From Mytilisepta virgata (Eukaryota > Mollusca > Bivalvia > Mytilida > Mytilidae), in NCBI GenBank assembly GCA_028015205.1, contig CM051516.1, positions 34,238,230-34,302,229 of the forward strand: 64,000 nucleotides of DNA, given 5' to 3'. The first letter of the stretch is position 1. Every line of letters begins with the position of its first letter. This document shows positions 10,918-22,822 of the stretch, piece after piece. A program made the position numbers and the translations under genes. The notes below the pieces were generated by a model, which was given only the letters and a program-made list of their open reading frames with translations, made no database searches and was not told the origin of the DNA.

Positions 10918-12025
10918 AAGACAAGAGTGGACAAACAAAAACGTCTCACCTGCCATGTATTTCTAACGAAAGTAAATGCTATCAGACATACATTATAAAT
11001 TTTAAGCTGTAAATAATGAGATAATGTCAATGCTGCTGATGCCTGAATGAATGCTAAAGCTGCTGCCAGGCCTGCTGAAGACAACTATAATAGTGTCTTC
11101 ATACTACTAATTGTATAGGTTATTATTTGCTATATGAAGATAGCATTGAGCAAAGAGCCATGTAAATACACCAAATATAGTTGACATATTGCTTATTTTT
11201 CAACAAATATAGTCCAAACCACAAAAACTTAACATTGAGCAATGAACTGAGAAAATCAGGTCAAGGTCAAGGTCAAATAAAACCTGCCAGACTGACATGT
11301 TCATCGTAAAATATTTCCATACACCAAATATAGTTTACCTATTACATATACATGATATATTTTTATAAAAAATACCAAAACACAAAAACTTAACTATAAC
11401 CACTGAACCATGAAAATGAGGTCAAGGTCAGATGACACCTGCCAGATGGACATGTACACCTTACAATCCTTCCATACACCAAATATAGTAGACCATACAG
11501 TATTCGAAAAACAGACCAAAACACAAAAACTTAACTATAACCACTGAACCATGAAAATGAGGTCAAGGTCAGATGACACCTGCCATTTGGACATGTACAC
11601 CTTACAATCCTTCCATACACCAAATATAGTAGACCTATTGCTTATAGTATCTGAGATATGGACTTGACCACCAAAACTTAACCTTGTTCACTGATCCTTG
11701 AAATGGAGTCGAGGTCAATTGAAAACTGTCTGACGGGGATGAAGACCTTGTAAGGTACACACATACCAAATATAGTTATCCCATTACTCATAATAAGAGA
11801 GAAATTAACATTACAAAAAATCTTAATTTTTTTTTCAAGAAGTCACTGAACCATGAAAATGAGGTCAAGGACAATGTACATATGACAGACGGAAACTTGT
11901 AACATAAGGCATTTATATACAAAGTATAAAGCATCCAGGTCTTCCACCTTCTAAAATATAAAGCTTTTAAGAAGTTAGTTAACGCCGCCGCCGCTGGATC
12001 ACTATCCCTATGTCGAGCTTTCTTG
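10918..12025 (+). mobile_element. Family B tandem-repeat element, copy 1
   Basis: Starts AACAAGAGTGGACAAACAAA and ends near GTTAACGCCGCCGCCGC. The inner units of about 141 bp carry CCACTGAACCATGAAAATGA, GGTCAAGGTCAGATGACACC and CATACACCAAATATAGTAGA. Copy 2 is at 24901-25806. Confidence 0.8.
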
Positions 12026-12284
12026 ACAAAAATTAAATTTTCTTAAAGGCCATTACAGAGAAAATAACTAACTTAAATTTTTGATATAGAAATTGAAAAA
12101 AGATATCCTTATAAGAAAAAAAATTATGAGGTGCACAATGCCTTTTCAGATTCCCTAAAATATTTTCAAAGTTATGGATCTGGAGTTTTAGTTTTAAAAT
12201 TGGGATACTGCCAACGACTAAGACAATACCCAAAACATTACGGTGATCCCTATATGTTGCCACTACTATGAAAAATTTTTCCAT

Positions 12285-12490
12285 GGTCCTATGTTTAATT
12301 ACGTTTGGCTGTTACGGTTGGCAGTTTGAGTACCTTATTTGAAAGAGGAACACATAAGGCCTACTGCTGTAAAGTTTGGTTCTGATTGGCTCTATTGTTT
12401 CAGGAAAAAGACTGAAATATAAAGTTTACAGATGGACAGATACTGACAACATACATATGTCAAATGATGGCAATAGCTCATACAGACATT
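12285..12490 (+). repeat. Family A fragment
   Basis: One decayed monomer (CATGGTCCTATGTTTAATTA to ATGGCAATAGCTCATACAGA) including the near-end motif of family A. Confidence 0.55.
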
Positions 12491-13090
12491 TGGAGTTGAT
12501 GTGTTTGGCAGGTACATTTCATTTTAAATTAGTTCCTTATATTAATCCAGTGACCACTGACTTCTTATCATCTACAAGACACTGAACAAACTAGAGTTAC
12601 TGTGGTCTAGTAGGCCACAAATACCCCCGCGCCAACTGCTTTGTAAACATGTCCACATAATCTGTCCTTAACGGACTATTGATACCCCCGATCATGCATC
12701 TGTTGAGCCCTCTGCACTTTAGAAAGTAAATGCTGTAAGAGGAGTAGATGAAACTCCCTGCAAAGTTTCACACCATTGATTTAAAGCTGTAAAGAGAGTT
12801 GATTATACAAAATGGGTACTCTTCATATAGAATATTGTTGGAAAATGAGCAAGTTCAAAATGCAAAAATGATGATAGAAAATCTTAACGACTTGCTGCAG
12901 GTATGTAGATCACCAGTAAAACATGCTGAGTCAAAATCTATGGGCGTTTGCAAAGTAGAAAGTTCTACCATCAGTCGAAGTGCCGTGAGGATAAGTCAAA
13001 GTTCTTAATGGGGGGGCGGGAGACATTTGCTGGAAAAAATGCTGGAAAAAAACTAAGTCCAAACTTGAAAAAAAAAAGAACAGTGTTCCA
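12491..13090. other. Unassigned; shares short blocks with 14.16-14.57 kb
   Basis: Positions 12888-12914 (GACTTGCTGCAGGTATGTAG) recur inverted at 14160-14186, and 12925-12985 (GAGTCAAAATCT.TGGGCGTTTGC, AGTTCTACCATCAGTC) recurs in the same direction at 14509-14565. No confirmed gene. Confidence 0.5.
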
Positions 13091-14045
13091 ATGTCCCCCG
13101 CCAAATGGCAATAACTCCAACATAAAAATAATGGTACAACACTGAAATTCGAACTGGACCAAGATAATACTAAATCACAACCATGTTATAAATTTAAAAA
13201 ATATTTCGACATGACTCATCTTCGAACTCCCTTGAGGTATCATTGAGTTAAAGCTACTGTATACATATTATCCAAATCGGTCAAGAAATAAATTTGCTAG
13301 AGCACTTACATGAAAATTTTGTCAATTTTCTAAGTTATTAAGGGGCATAACTCCTACAAAAATATTTCGACATTACTCATCTTCGAACTCCCTTGAGGTA
13401 TCATTGAGTTAAAGCTACTGTATAAATATTATCCAAATCGGTCAAGAAATAAATTTGCTAGAGCGCTTACATGAAAATTTTGTCAATTTTCTAAGTTATT
13501 AAGGGGCATAACTCCTACAAAAATATTTCGACATTACTCATCTTCGAATTCCCTTGAGGTATCATTGAGTTAAAGCTACTGTATAAATATTATCCAAATC
13601 GGTCAAGAAATAAATTTGCTAGAGCGCTTACATGAAAATTTTGTCAATTTTCTAAGTTATTAAGGGGCATAACTCCTACAAAAATATTTCGACATGACTC
13701 ATCTTCGAACTCCCTTGAGGTATCATTGAGTTAAAGCTACTGTATAAATATTATCCAAATCGGTCAAGAAATAAATTTGCTAGAGCGCTTACATGAAAAT
13801 TTTGTCAATTTTCTAAGTTATTAAGGGGCATAACTTCTACAAAAATATTTCGACATGACTCATCTTCGAACTCCCTTCAGGTATCATTGAGTTAAAGCTA
13901 CTGTATAAATATTATCCAAATCGGTCAAGAAATAAATTTGCTAGAGCGCTTACAAGGTGGACGGACAGACGGCACGACAGCGCGACGGAAGCACGGACGG
14001 ACGCCCGGCATTACCATATCCCCGGCATCGCGTTGCGGCGGGGGA
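13091..14045 (+). mobile_element. Element with 161-bp tandem array and GGACGG tail
   Basis: Begins TGTCCCCCGCC, holds 4.7 copies of a 161-bp unit (13201, 13362, 13523, 13684, 13845; ATATTTCGACAT, TCATCTTCGAACTCCC), then GTGGACGGACAGACGG and related words, and ends with a hairpin in CCCCGGCATCGCGTTGCGGC followed by GGGGGACA, the complement of its start. Confidence 0.85.
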
Positions 14046-14162
14046 CAAAAAGGGAATTAAGAGAGAGAGTGAAAGACAAGCTGGGACAAATTTCATTTAT
14101 CCTAATGAAATCTTACTTGTCTTTGTGAGAAAGTGTTTTTATGTTGATAGTTGATAAAATGA

Positions 14163-14460
14163 TCTACATACCTGCAGCAAGTCATTAATCTGGAAACATT
14201 TCCTTAATGCAAATTGTAAAGAGCGGAGCTGTACTAAATGGGAATTCATTTTGAGCTATGATTGTGCACATCATCAGCCGCCCTCGTTTTGTCCTCTTCC
14301 GATTTTCGGCACTTTTCCAAATTTGTGAGACTTCACCAGTAAAATTTACCTCCGTGAGCACATGGAAATATTTGTGAGACTTCACCAACTGACATACATA
14401 ATATAAAGGTTTCGCCTTTTGATGAAGATTGAAGGAATTTCCAAAGATCAGTGTATTCAC
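14163..14460 (-). other. Possible first exon of an unknown small gene or its relic
   Basis: On the minus strand CTCAAAATGAATTCC opens a 26-codon reading (MNSHLVQLRSLQ, ALRKCFQINDLLQ) that stops at a good donor, CTGCAG|gtatgt. The same donor and its last codons appear in the opposite direction at 12888-12914. No further exons were found. I do not recognise the peptide. It may be a retained piece of a duplicated gene rather than a working exon. Confidence 0.25.
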
Positions 14461-14644
14461 GTTTGGCTGGCATGTTTTTTACTGGCTTCATCATGCCGCC
14501 ATTAAATGATGCCGAGTCAAAATCTTATGGGCGTTTGCAAAGACGAAAGTTCTACCATCAGTCAAATGAATGTTCCTTATGAGGTGCGGACCAAGTGTTG
14601 TTACTTTGTTGCCGATCCATCATCCAAGATGTTTAGAAGTCTAT

Positions 14645-17412
14645 CAGTCGGACCGCCAAGTCAATAATGGCGTCGTTTTTATTTACAGAGTCACGTGACT
14701 TTTCATTTGAAAATGGGTCATTTTTAGTAACGTCAATCACCTGCCGGTTTTTTTGGCCATACATGACGTATGGTTTCATTTGGGTCTAGGGGATAGTATT
14801 AAACGGTTTCTGAGAATATTTTCTTTTCATATTACTTAAAAATAGATAATTTTAGCGTGCTTTTCGTACAAAATTTTACAATCAAAGTTGGCAATGATGC
14901 CGACGATTTCGTCACCTTTGGTCAGAAAAAGGACAATTTCTTCATAGTCTGTTCTCGGGACGGGGATTTTTAAATCGGAAAAGGTGTGCTGTTACTTTTC
15001 TGACGAACAGTTCAAATATTTCTCCGCAAAACCGAGTGAAACGCAATTCGAGTGAGCTTTTTCTGTGAAAATTACGTGATAAAGGGGGATAATCAGCGTT
15101 GTCAATAAAATGTAAACAAAGAAGGTATGGCGGTAACGATCGATAAAAAAAGGAAATATAAATAAGTTTCACACCTGGTTGTCAAATGATATAATAAATA
15201 TGTGTCAATAAACATTAAACAAACCATATTTAAGAATAAATAATGTATCAGGGGAAAAGGGGGGGGGGGGGTGATCAGGCAGGTGCTTCCACTTACTTCT
15301 ATCATTTTCTTGTGAAGGGATTCAGGATCTTTCTGTTGAATGGTAGAATGTGCACAAATGAATTTAAAATTATTTTCCATATAAATTAACAACTGAAAGC
15401 CTGGGGAGTAGCTGAAGTACTGCTATAGGTCTATTTGAGTAATGACAAATGTTGGTTTTTTCAAAAACAGTACTGAAGAATTTTTTCTCACTTTAATTTT
15501 GAAAAAAAATTACTTGCTTCAATTTTTATTTAAATGGTTTGTGCATTTTGCAATGTGGAAGCTATTAAATAATGGATTTTTGTCTTTATCAGGACCTTAA
15601 TTGTGAGTTTTTGGTTAAAAAGTAACAAATTACCAAAAAAAAGCATTGGAAAAAAAAGAAAATTTTATTAAAATTAAAATCTGACATGGACAGATTTATT
15701 TTTGCCAGCAAATTACATGAATCATGCATATTCTTTTCAACAAAAGGAAATTTTACATTTGTACATTAAGCTATGCCATCTCAATCTTGATTTTCATGAA
15801 TTAATATTTATTGTATTGATTAAGAATAATTATTATTGCTTTTTTGTGTATTTGACCTATTTCACCTCCTGTAGTGCCAAAATTTGTAAAACAAAAATAT
15901 ACATGTGATTTTATAGACCAACTTCTCATGCTTATTATAGAAATTTGCTGACTTTCCATGTAAAAAAGTAAAAATCTGGACATGAACATGAGTTAAAAAT
16001 CATGAAATAATAAAATAAAATCATTTATATAAGAAAAACTGTAATATGGAAGATACTGGATTTTGAAATTAAAGGCAAAGCACAAAAATTAGAAATTTTA
16101 AACAGAATTTAAGTTAATAGGTCTATTAACATGATTAATGCTCTATACATGTACATAGCATGGTGAAATTCATGTGAATGTAATGAATATTCTTTGAATA
16201 AGAGAACACAACCAAAATATAATAAAACTATTACTTGATTGAATCATAGACTATTCTAACTAAATAGTCCAGATGACACCAGAGGGTAGAAAAATTTAAA
16301 TCATAAAGGAAAAGAAATTATATAACCTTACTTACAAGTGGTTATAAAATTTGAAGTTGTAGATATTACAAGATTACTCTTTTGACAAAAAATTAAGAAA
16401 TTATACACATAGAGACATATGAAAATCATACAATATTTTCCATCCAAAGTAAAACAAATACACATAAAATATATATTTTGATATACAATTTATTTACTAA
16501 TAGTTTTCCTGTACATTGCCAATGATAATAAATAAAACTGGTGGCTCATAGGTTGAGTATTTATGCCTAATTTCACAATATTGTAAAGACTAAAAGTGTT
16601 CTAATACTATTTATTCAAATATTGTCAGTGAATCTATTTTTTTCTTTAATTTTTAATCTTATTTTTTTTTAAAAATCATCTCATCATGGATTTTTTTTCT
16701 GTCCATTATATAACCTATTAGATGAACCTGAGTAAAATTTAAAAAACGTGTATAATCAACCAAAAAAATGGGAAGGGGACTTTCCAGGTGACTGATCTTT
16801 GAAAATAGACACTCGTCTACAATTTTATGCAGAAAATTGAATATCCAACGTAAAAAAAAATACTTCAAACTGTCATTTTGTGAAAACAAGAAAAAACACA
16901 CTTCATTTCTTTGCATATTTTGATACCCCTGGATATTGCGTAAGAACTATGTAACGGAGTCTCGGGACAGCCTTTTTAACTTGCAAATGAAAGACCTGAT
17001 ACTATATCAATTTGCAAAACAAAACATTATAGGCTCCTCCCAGTGAAACGGTAAACGAGCGAGATCTGTTCATTGGCTAAAAAGTGGCAACGTGTGTCGC
17101 CGGCCATTTTGAGGTGCACAAAAATACTCACTTTTGATGTCTCATACGTTCAAAATTTTCAGTGTCAGGTGAATCCAATAGGCCAGGGTGTTAACGAAGT
17201 AATTTTTACACATATTTCCATCCATGTTATTTGAAAGTCAAAAACTAGCACAACGACATTTACACATTTCACACACGTCATGTCAATCAAAAATTCAAGG
17301 CGGGACTAAAAGCGCCATCTAGTGTAAAAAATTCTGAAATTATCTCCACCTGTTTCTCTGTAAATAGAATGCACTAGCGTAACGGTCAAAATGGCACTTG
17401 GCGGTCCGACTG
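14645..17412. mobile_element. Candidate 2.77-kb DNA transposon, non-autonomous
   Basis: The ends are exact 17-bp inverted repeats: CAGTCGGACCGCCAAGT at 14645-14661 and its complement at 17396-17412. TAT lies outside both (14642-14644 and 17413-17415). The interior is AT-rich with no transposase-sized frame and no array. The pair of inverted ends is certain; mobility is inferred. A 3-bp target duplication would fit Academ or CACTA-like families. Confidence 0.6.
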
Positions 17413-17439
17413 TATCAGAAAATTGTAAAAAAAATTCTG

Positions 17440-17652
17440 AATGGTCATAACTTGACCACATATTCAAAAATAATAATGATAAGACGTCTTCAGTAGCTAT
17501 TGTAAGACTACACTAAGATGACCTGTTTTTAATTTTAAATACTGTGTCAAATTAAACCAATCTTGGTCTCAATCATTATATAATTTTACATAATTTCCAA
17601 AATCACATTAGATACAGGTGAGCGACACAGGCTCTTGAGAGCCTCTAGTTCT
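17440..17652 (-). repeat. Family A fragment in opposite orientation
   Basis: The 5' hairpin and box read on the minus strand (ACTAGAGGCTCTCAAGAGCC, then CGCTCACCTG). It is the only family A copy I saw on the minus strand. Confidence 0.65.
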
Positions 17653-17811
17653 TTTTTTACCGTTTTACTTATTTGACATAGAAAAACGTTTAAGAGGGCA
17701 GAAGGCATAATTTTGGGGTCTGAAAATCGTAGTGATAACACTAAAATCGTAGTGGTAAACAGGTCCGCATAAGCTGTAACTGGAATTGATAACACAAAGC
17801 ATGTACATGAG

Positions 17812-17910
17812 GTTCGGACAGACGGACAGACAGTCAGACGGACAGATGGACAGACAGACAGACTGAAACCTATATACCCCCCAAAACTTAGTTTTCGGGG
17901 GGTATAATTA
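17812..17910 (+). repeat. GACGGACA microsatellite and terminal hairpin
   Basis: GGACAGACGGACAGACAGTC and similar words, then ATACCCCCC..AAACTTAGTTTT..GGGGGGTATAA, a G/C-rich hairpin. This is the 3' end of another array-type element whose body is not clear. Confidence 0.75.
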
Positions 17911-17958
17911 TTGTATTGAAAAAATTTACTGAAACTATTAATCTCATTTCATACTTAC

Positions 17959-18584
17959 CATGGAAAGGATATCATAGATATGTTTGAAGTCTCCATTGAG
18001 TTTATATTCCTTAACAACTTTCAAAATAATCTTTGCTCCATTAGACCAATGACAAATATCTCTATATCGCTGAAATTGGCGGATTCTTTCATCAACCCAA
18101 CCTGCAGACTCGGGAAATTTTTTCAATTCAGTTGCCAAACTTTCCAAATTTGCAGTACAGAAGTACTTCTCAAACTCTGAGAAATATAATTTTCCAGTCT
18201 TTAATTTCTGGCACAATTCGGTCCAAAAACTACTGATAGGCTTCCAAACTTTTTGCAATACTTCATCAGGAGTTAATTTCTCCCCCTTTTCTTTTTCCAG
18301 GAATTCTCCTTTTTCATACAGCAGTTTAGTAAATGAAGGTCCTGAACGTGTATAATATTCTATTTGTTTCAAATCATTCATAATTCTGTCAGAAAAATTG
18401 AATGCAGTGACTGTCGGATGATACAGATCTAGAGTCTTAGATTTCTTACTATCAACCAGCAGTACAAAATATATCTTTCCACATACTGATCTCTCCAAAT
18501 TTGCTTCTTCGCATAGACTTTTTATTTCAACTTTGTCAAGATATTTGTATTTTCTGACCTTTTTGGCCAAAATGTCAGCATTTC
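17959..18584 (-). CDS. RNF213: RNF213-like exon 13: largest exon, conserved linker core
   Basis: At 626 bases this is the longest exon: two bases completing Gly, 208 codons, phase 0 end at ILSM|gtaagt. The acceptor is TTTTTATAG. Near residue 170 it reads WVDERIRQFQRYRDICHW, followed by AKIILKVVKEYKLNGDF. In vertebrates the same order is W(I)..RVEQI, a helix with AAKVIL, and LGL.GDF (from memory), making this exon the second firmest family match. FWTELCQKLKTGKLYFSEFEKYF precedes it and matches the segment where a helix ends in LKSGE. It forms the stalk/linker leading to the ATPase core in the mouse structure (family knowledge). Confidence 0.92.
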
Positions 18585-18939
18585 CTATAAAAAAATATTT
18601 TTTAATACATTAAACCCATGCTATGTACCATTCTGAGATTTCAGTAGGTTGGACATTTTTCTTCCTAGTGAAGGCCTTAATGCTAGTTAAAATGAAGTAT
18701 CCTAATAAACGCACTGTTCATTTGCTTATGAACATCTGTTATGTAAGGATTTTCTGTCAAGAAAAAATCCATAATGTCATTCATGTTAAGCATAAATATA
18801 CTAAAAAATATGAAAATATATCTTGGAACAAAAATTAACATCATGAAAAATGTCTACCTTTTTTTGTGGATATGAGTCTTCCTAGTTGGATAACAGCTTG
18901 TTGAAAACAAGAAATTGAAACAGTTTTGCATTTTTTACA
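18585..18939. other. Intron, nothing recognised
   Basis: AT-rich sequence upstream of exon 13 without a recognised repeat. Confidence 0.5.
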
Positions 18940-19145
18940 TTTTTCATCATGAAATATTATCAGCCTCTATTAATTTTTGTGTCAGAGGAGATCATTTTTC
19001 ATATGAAAATTTGTCTTTACATGAACAATATTTCATAGGATAATCATGTATCAAATATTGTCATTATTAGGAGGATAAATTGAGGATAAATTAAGGACAA
19101 TATTACATGACAGATTGCCATGAAATTTTGTCTTCTCAGGGGAAA
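18940..19145. repeat. Short word array, TTGTC/GACAA with CATGAAAT
   Basis: CATGAAAT or its complement ATTTCATA/ATTTTTCATATG alternates with TTTGTC, ATTGTC and GACAATA in both directions; one phrase reads CATGAAATTTTGTCTTC. It is related in design to the elements at 6.0 and 8.8 kb but has no clear ends. Confidence 0.55.
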
Positions 19146-19329
19146 TAAGATAACCATTTTCAAGTGCTTTTTTTAACATTTGTTTTGCCACTGCAGGTAA
19201 ATTATTCAAAGAACTAGATCAAATAGCTCGGGCTAAGAATATAAAAAGTTACTAGATTTTCTATGTTAAGGCAAAATTCCAGAGATATTTAATAAAAACC
19301 ATAAGAAAGTTCTAAGATTAAGCCTAAGG

Positions 19330-20007
19330 AGACTAACCACTTTAATCCCAGCCTGTATTTCTCATCTGGATTGAATTTGGCAATCAATGACCATAAAAGC
19401 AGTAACTGAAAGGGTACTTTTTTGATGATGTTTGATATTAGATTATTTCGTACAGCAGTTTCTGAGTTAGCATTTCATATTATCATGAAACATTCTGAAA
19501 GATAACCAGCTAAGGACAGTCAGGATTAACAGACACAATTCTGAAATAGAAGCACTGCCAAGTCTACTTCCAATTTGCCAAGTGGTTTCAGACAAGAAGA
19601 TTTTTTAACTTAATTTCCCAATATGGTCCTCTGTTAAACTAAGTTGGGCTGTGGCAGTCCAGGCTATTGGATACAAAATTGAAAGTTTATATTGTAGGGA
19701 CCATTTTATCAATTTTTTGTTTCATGATTGGCCATGTAGTTTCATAGAAGATTTTAAAAATTCATCCAACCTTTTTTCTTTTTTCAGTAAAAGCAGCCAT
19801 GTTGGTTTGAAGTTCACAACACCAGAGCCATGGTTAGAAGGGGGCCAAACAAGAACCATTCCATCAAAGTATGTTCCCAATTGGACCCAGTGGTGTCAGA
19901 GGAGAATATCTTTGAAGAAAATTTAATGGCAGATGACAGATGGAAATAGACAATAGACTACAAGTGATGGAAATAGCTCATGTGGACCTTTGGGCCAGCT
20001 GAACTAA
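19330..20007 (+). repeat. Family A copy lacking its 5' end
   Basis: Monomers with AAGTGGTTTCAGACAAGAAG and TCCTCTGTTAAACTAAGTTG, then the tail CAAGTGATGGAAATAGCTCA and GGGCCAGCTGAACTAAAACT, a decayed 3' hairpin. Confidence 0.7.
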
Positions 20008-20810
20008 AACTAGAGGCTCACCTGAGCCTGAATTGCTCACCTGGCTTTTATTAGGCCATTATAAAATGTAAGCTCTTTAAAGAAACACAAAATGCCAATA
20101 TAAAAGGTGGACTATTTGCATCTGTCCTTCCATACATCATTCCTGCCAACTTTAGTTACAATCTGCCCATTAGTTTCTGAGCAATTGACAAAAAACTCTT
20201 CTCCCATATGGTTTCAATGGAAACTTTGAACAGCTGCAGCCGTTGGTTGAGCAGATGAATCTCAACAAAAAGTGGATTGTTTGTAGAGGGTATTAATAGT
20301 GTTGTCATCAAACCTGCAAAGTTTCAAAACATTTCATCATGTAGTTTCAGAGGAGAAGATTTTTGAAAATTGGCCAATAAAAATCAAAGATGGCTTCTTG
20401 TGGCCATGTTGTTCAACCATCCAGAAGCAAAGGCAGAACTTAAATAGAGGTCCTTCTTTACATCCTTTCTGCCAATTTTGGTTACAATCTGCCCATTAGT
20501 TCCTGAACAATTGACAAAAAAGTCTTTTCCCATATAGTTTCAGTGGAATCTTTGAACAGCCGCAGCCGTAGTTTGATCAGATGGCGGCATGTTGTTCATC
20601 AAACTAGAACCAATGGTAGACCATTTGTAGAGGTCCTTCCATACATCATTTGTACGAAATTTGGTTATAATCTGCCAGGTATTTTCAAACATTCTTGAGT
20701 CTTGAGTAAGAGACAAGTGAAATCTTACCCATAAGAGTTCTGAGATTTCTCCATCTTGGTCTTTTACTGGAGTTTGATTATTATGAAGAAATGGCAAAGT
20801 CATGTTTGTC
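20008..20810 (+). repeat. Family A copy, diverged
   Basis: Begins AACTAGAGGCTCACCTGAGC with GCTCACCTGG. The monomers carry TGCCAATTTTGGTTACAATC and AATTGACAAAAAAGTC. No 3' hairpin was found. Confidence 0.65.
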
Positions 20811-21555
20811 TGTGGAAAACCAAAATATCAGTCTGATCAAAAATAATAGATGGTACACAATGGTAATGTACACTGAAGATTCCCTAAAAGTTTCACGGAA
20901 ATCCATTCACTAGTGTACAAGTGGACGAATGGAATCCTGAATCATTATATATAACCCCCTTTGCTAAGCAGGGGATATAACTAAGAGGGAATCGGTTTGG
21001 AAAAGCCATATAAATTTTTTGGGGGAAATAAATCATATGGCTTTTCTCACACCCCCCTGTCCAAGACAGGGAAATCTCAACACCCGGAATAAAGGACTGT
21101 TTAAGGGGCAAGAAAAAAATTTCCAGCATTCCAGATCACTTCCTTCTGACCTGACAAGATATTTTTCGTTAATTCAAAGTTAACTTATTTCATGTAAAAA
21201 CAATGATTACATTGTACGAGTTTGACATGAAGGAAATCTGTTCTTCAAAGATGAGTTTAACTGTCTTCTTAAAATAAGTAAAATATTAGATATTCAGTAT
21301 ATTAAAATAATTACAATGAATTATCTCATTTGCAGGAGTTGGACAATTCCTTCCTCAACAAGCAGACAAATGGTTAGATTAGACTCTTCCAAATGTTACA
21401 ATTGTAAAATAGTTTTATTCAGAATGAGACATATTCATACCTACCATTTCATGGTAAGAGGCTTGAGGGAATATTCAGTAACTGTCACAAAATAGCCTGT
21501 TGACTAGTGAATAATACTTATATATTTTAAATGTTTAATTAATAAATGAACTTGC
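20811..21555. other. Intron between exons 12 and 13, nothing recognised
   Basis: It contains a few CCC/GGG-rich blocks (20950-21080) but no clear repeat or exon. Confidence 0.45.
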
Positions 21556-21855
21556 CTTTACAATTTTCACAGATACCAATAAAATGTTGAACTACTAACA
21601 AATCTTTCTCAAATGCATTCAGTTGTTTCTCTCTTAATGTTACTGATGCAATCACAATGTCTCTGTCTATTGGAAGTTTCTTCATTTCAGATAAAATCGA
21701 TCTGAAACGGAGCTTTTCGACAATCAAACATCTGAGATTTTGTACTGTGACTTTTCCTTCAAATAAGTCCTGACAAACTGTATGCAGAGCATTTGTAAAA
21801 TCGGCCATGCCATTCAAGCAATCTAAATTCAATGCCCTTTTTTTATCATCATCAT
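21556..21855 (-). CDS. RNF213: RNF213-like exon 12: linker helices, GC donor
   Basis: The acceptor is GATTACAG. The exon starts with two bases, holds 99 codons and carries over one base. It opens with an acidic DDDDKK patch, then LHTVCQDLFEGKVTVQNL and FRSILSEMKKLP, comparable to the vertebrate VLTKVVGDLLSGTILVGQL and NQFLDIW region (from memory). The likely donor is AAAG|gcaagt, a GC-type site that otherwise matches consensus perfectly. It keeps GICENCKG, aligned with vertebrate KMCGNVK. An alternative GT donor (ATTG|gtatct) lies 21 bases earlier and is in the same phase; using it would remove seven residues. Confidence 0.83.
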
Positions 21856-22004
21856 CTGTAATCATAAAACATGTACATTTATGTTATTCATACTTACCGT
21901 TACCTCCAGCAAAATCATGTCAAGAACCATAATGCATGTCATACAATATGCACTTGTAAGTTTTAATTTAAATTCAAACTTAATTTCGGACATCAATACC
22001 CGAG

Positions 22005-22822
22005 CAGTTTCAGAATTTTTTTTTTTTAAATCAACCAATCAGAAACAAGAATTGCCTATGGCAGACATGTTTGTCACCTGCCTGGACAAAATGACGAAAA
22101 TTTGTAAAAAAACATCCATAGATGCTTCTTGTCAAGTTTCATTCCATTTGGCCAAGCTGTTTCAGAGCAGATGATTTCTTTATATCAGCCAATCAGAAAC
22201 AAGAACTACCCATGGCAGGCATGCTTCTCGTCCAATCTGGATGAAAAAAATTATTTCATCGTAGACTTTCCATAGATGCTTCCTGTCAAGTTTGGCAAAG
22301 CAGTTCCAAAGAAAATTTTTTTTAATCAACAAATGAGAAACAAGAATTGCCCATGATGGCCATGTTTGTTGCCCAATCGGGACGAAATGAGAAAATTTTG
22401 TAAAGAACCTCTCATAGATGCTTCCTGTCAAGTTTCGTTCCATTTGGCCAAACAATTTTAGAGAAGATTTGTTTATATCAGAGATTCAGAAACAAGAAAT
22501 GCCCATGGTGGCCATGCATATTTGTAGTCTGATCAGGATGAAATGACAAAAATTTGTAAAAAAACATTACACAGATGCTTTGTATCAGGTTTGGTTCAAT
22601 TTGGCCAGACAGTTTCTGAGGAGATGATTTTTTAAAATCAGCCAATCAGAAAAAAGGATTGCCCTTGAGGAATGATGAAACTTTATAAAGCACCCTAGAT
22701 AGATGCTTCCTGTCAAGTTTAATTCCATATGTCCCAGTGGTTTCAGAGGAGAAGATCAAACTGTGAAAACAGACAATGGACACAAACTGATGACATCAGC
22801 TCACATGGCAAGGTGAGCTAAT
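22005..22822 (+). repeat. Family A copy, 170-bp monomer subtype
   Basis: Four to five monomers (AATCAGAAACAAGAATTGCC, CATAGATGCTTCCTGTCAAG), the tail GACAATGGACACAAACTGAT and the hairpin AGCTCACATGGCAAGGTGAG. The 5' hairpin is missing. Confidence 0.75.

Noticed and set aside
13201..13955. 161-bp array considered as a centromeric or plain satellite
   Set aside because: Only 4.7 units, bounded by inverted TGTCCCCCGCC-type ends and a GGACGG tail, so it is better read as the inside of one mobile element.
17586..17795. 69-codon minus-strand frame near exon 13
   Set aside because: It overlaps the family A 5' end and a microsatellite-type element. There are no splice sites in a phase fitting the host gene.
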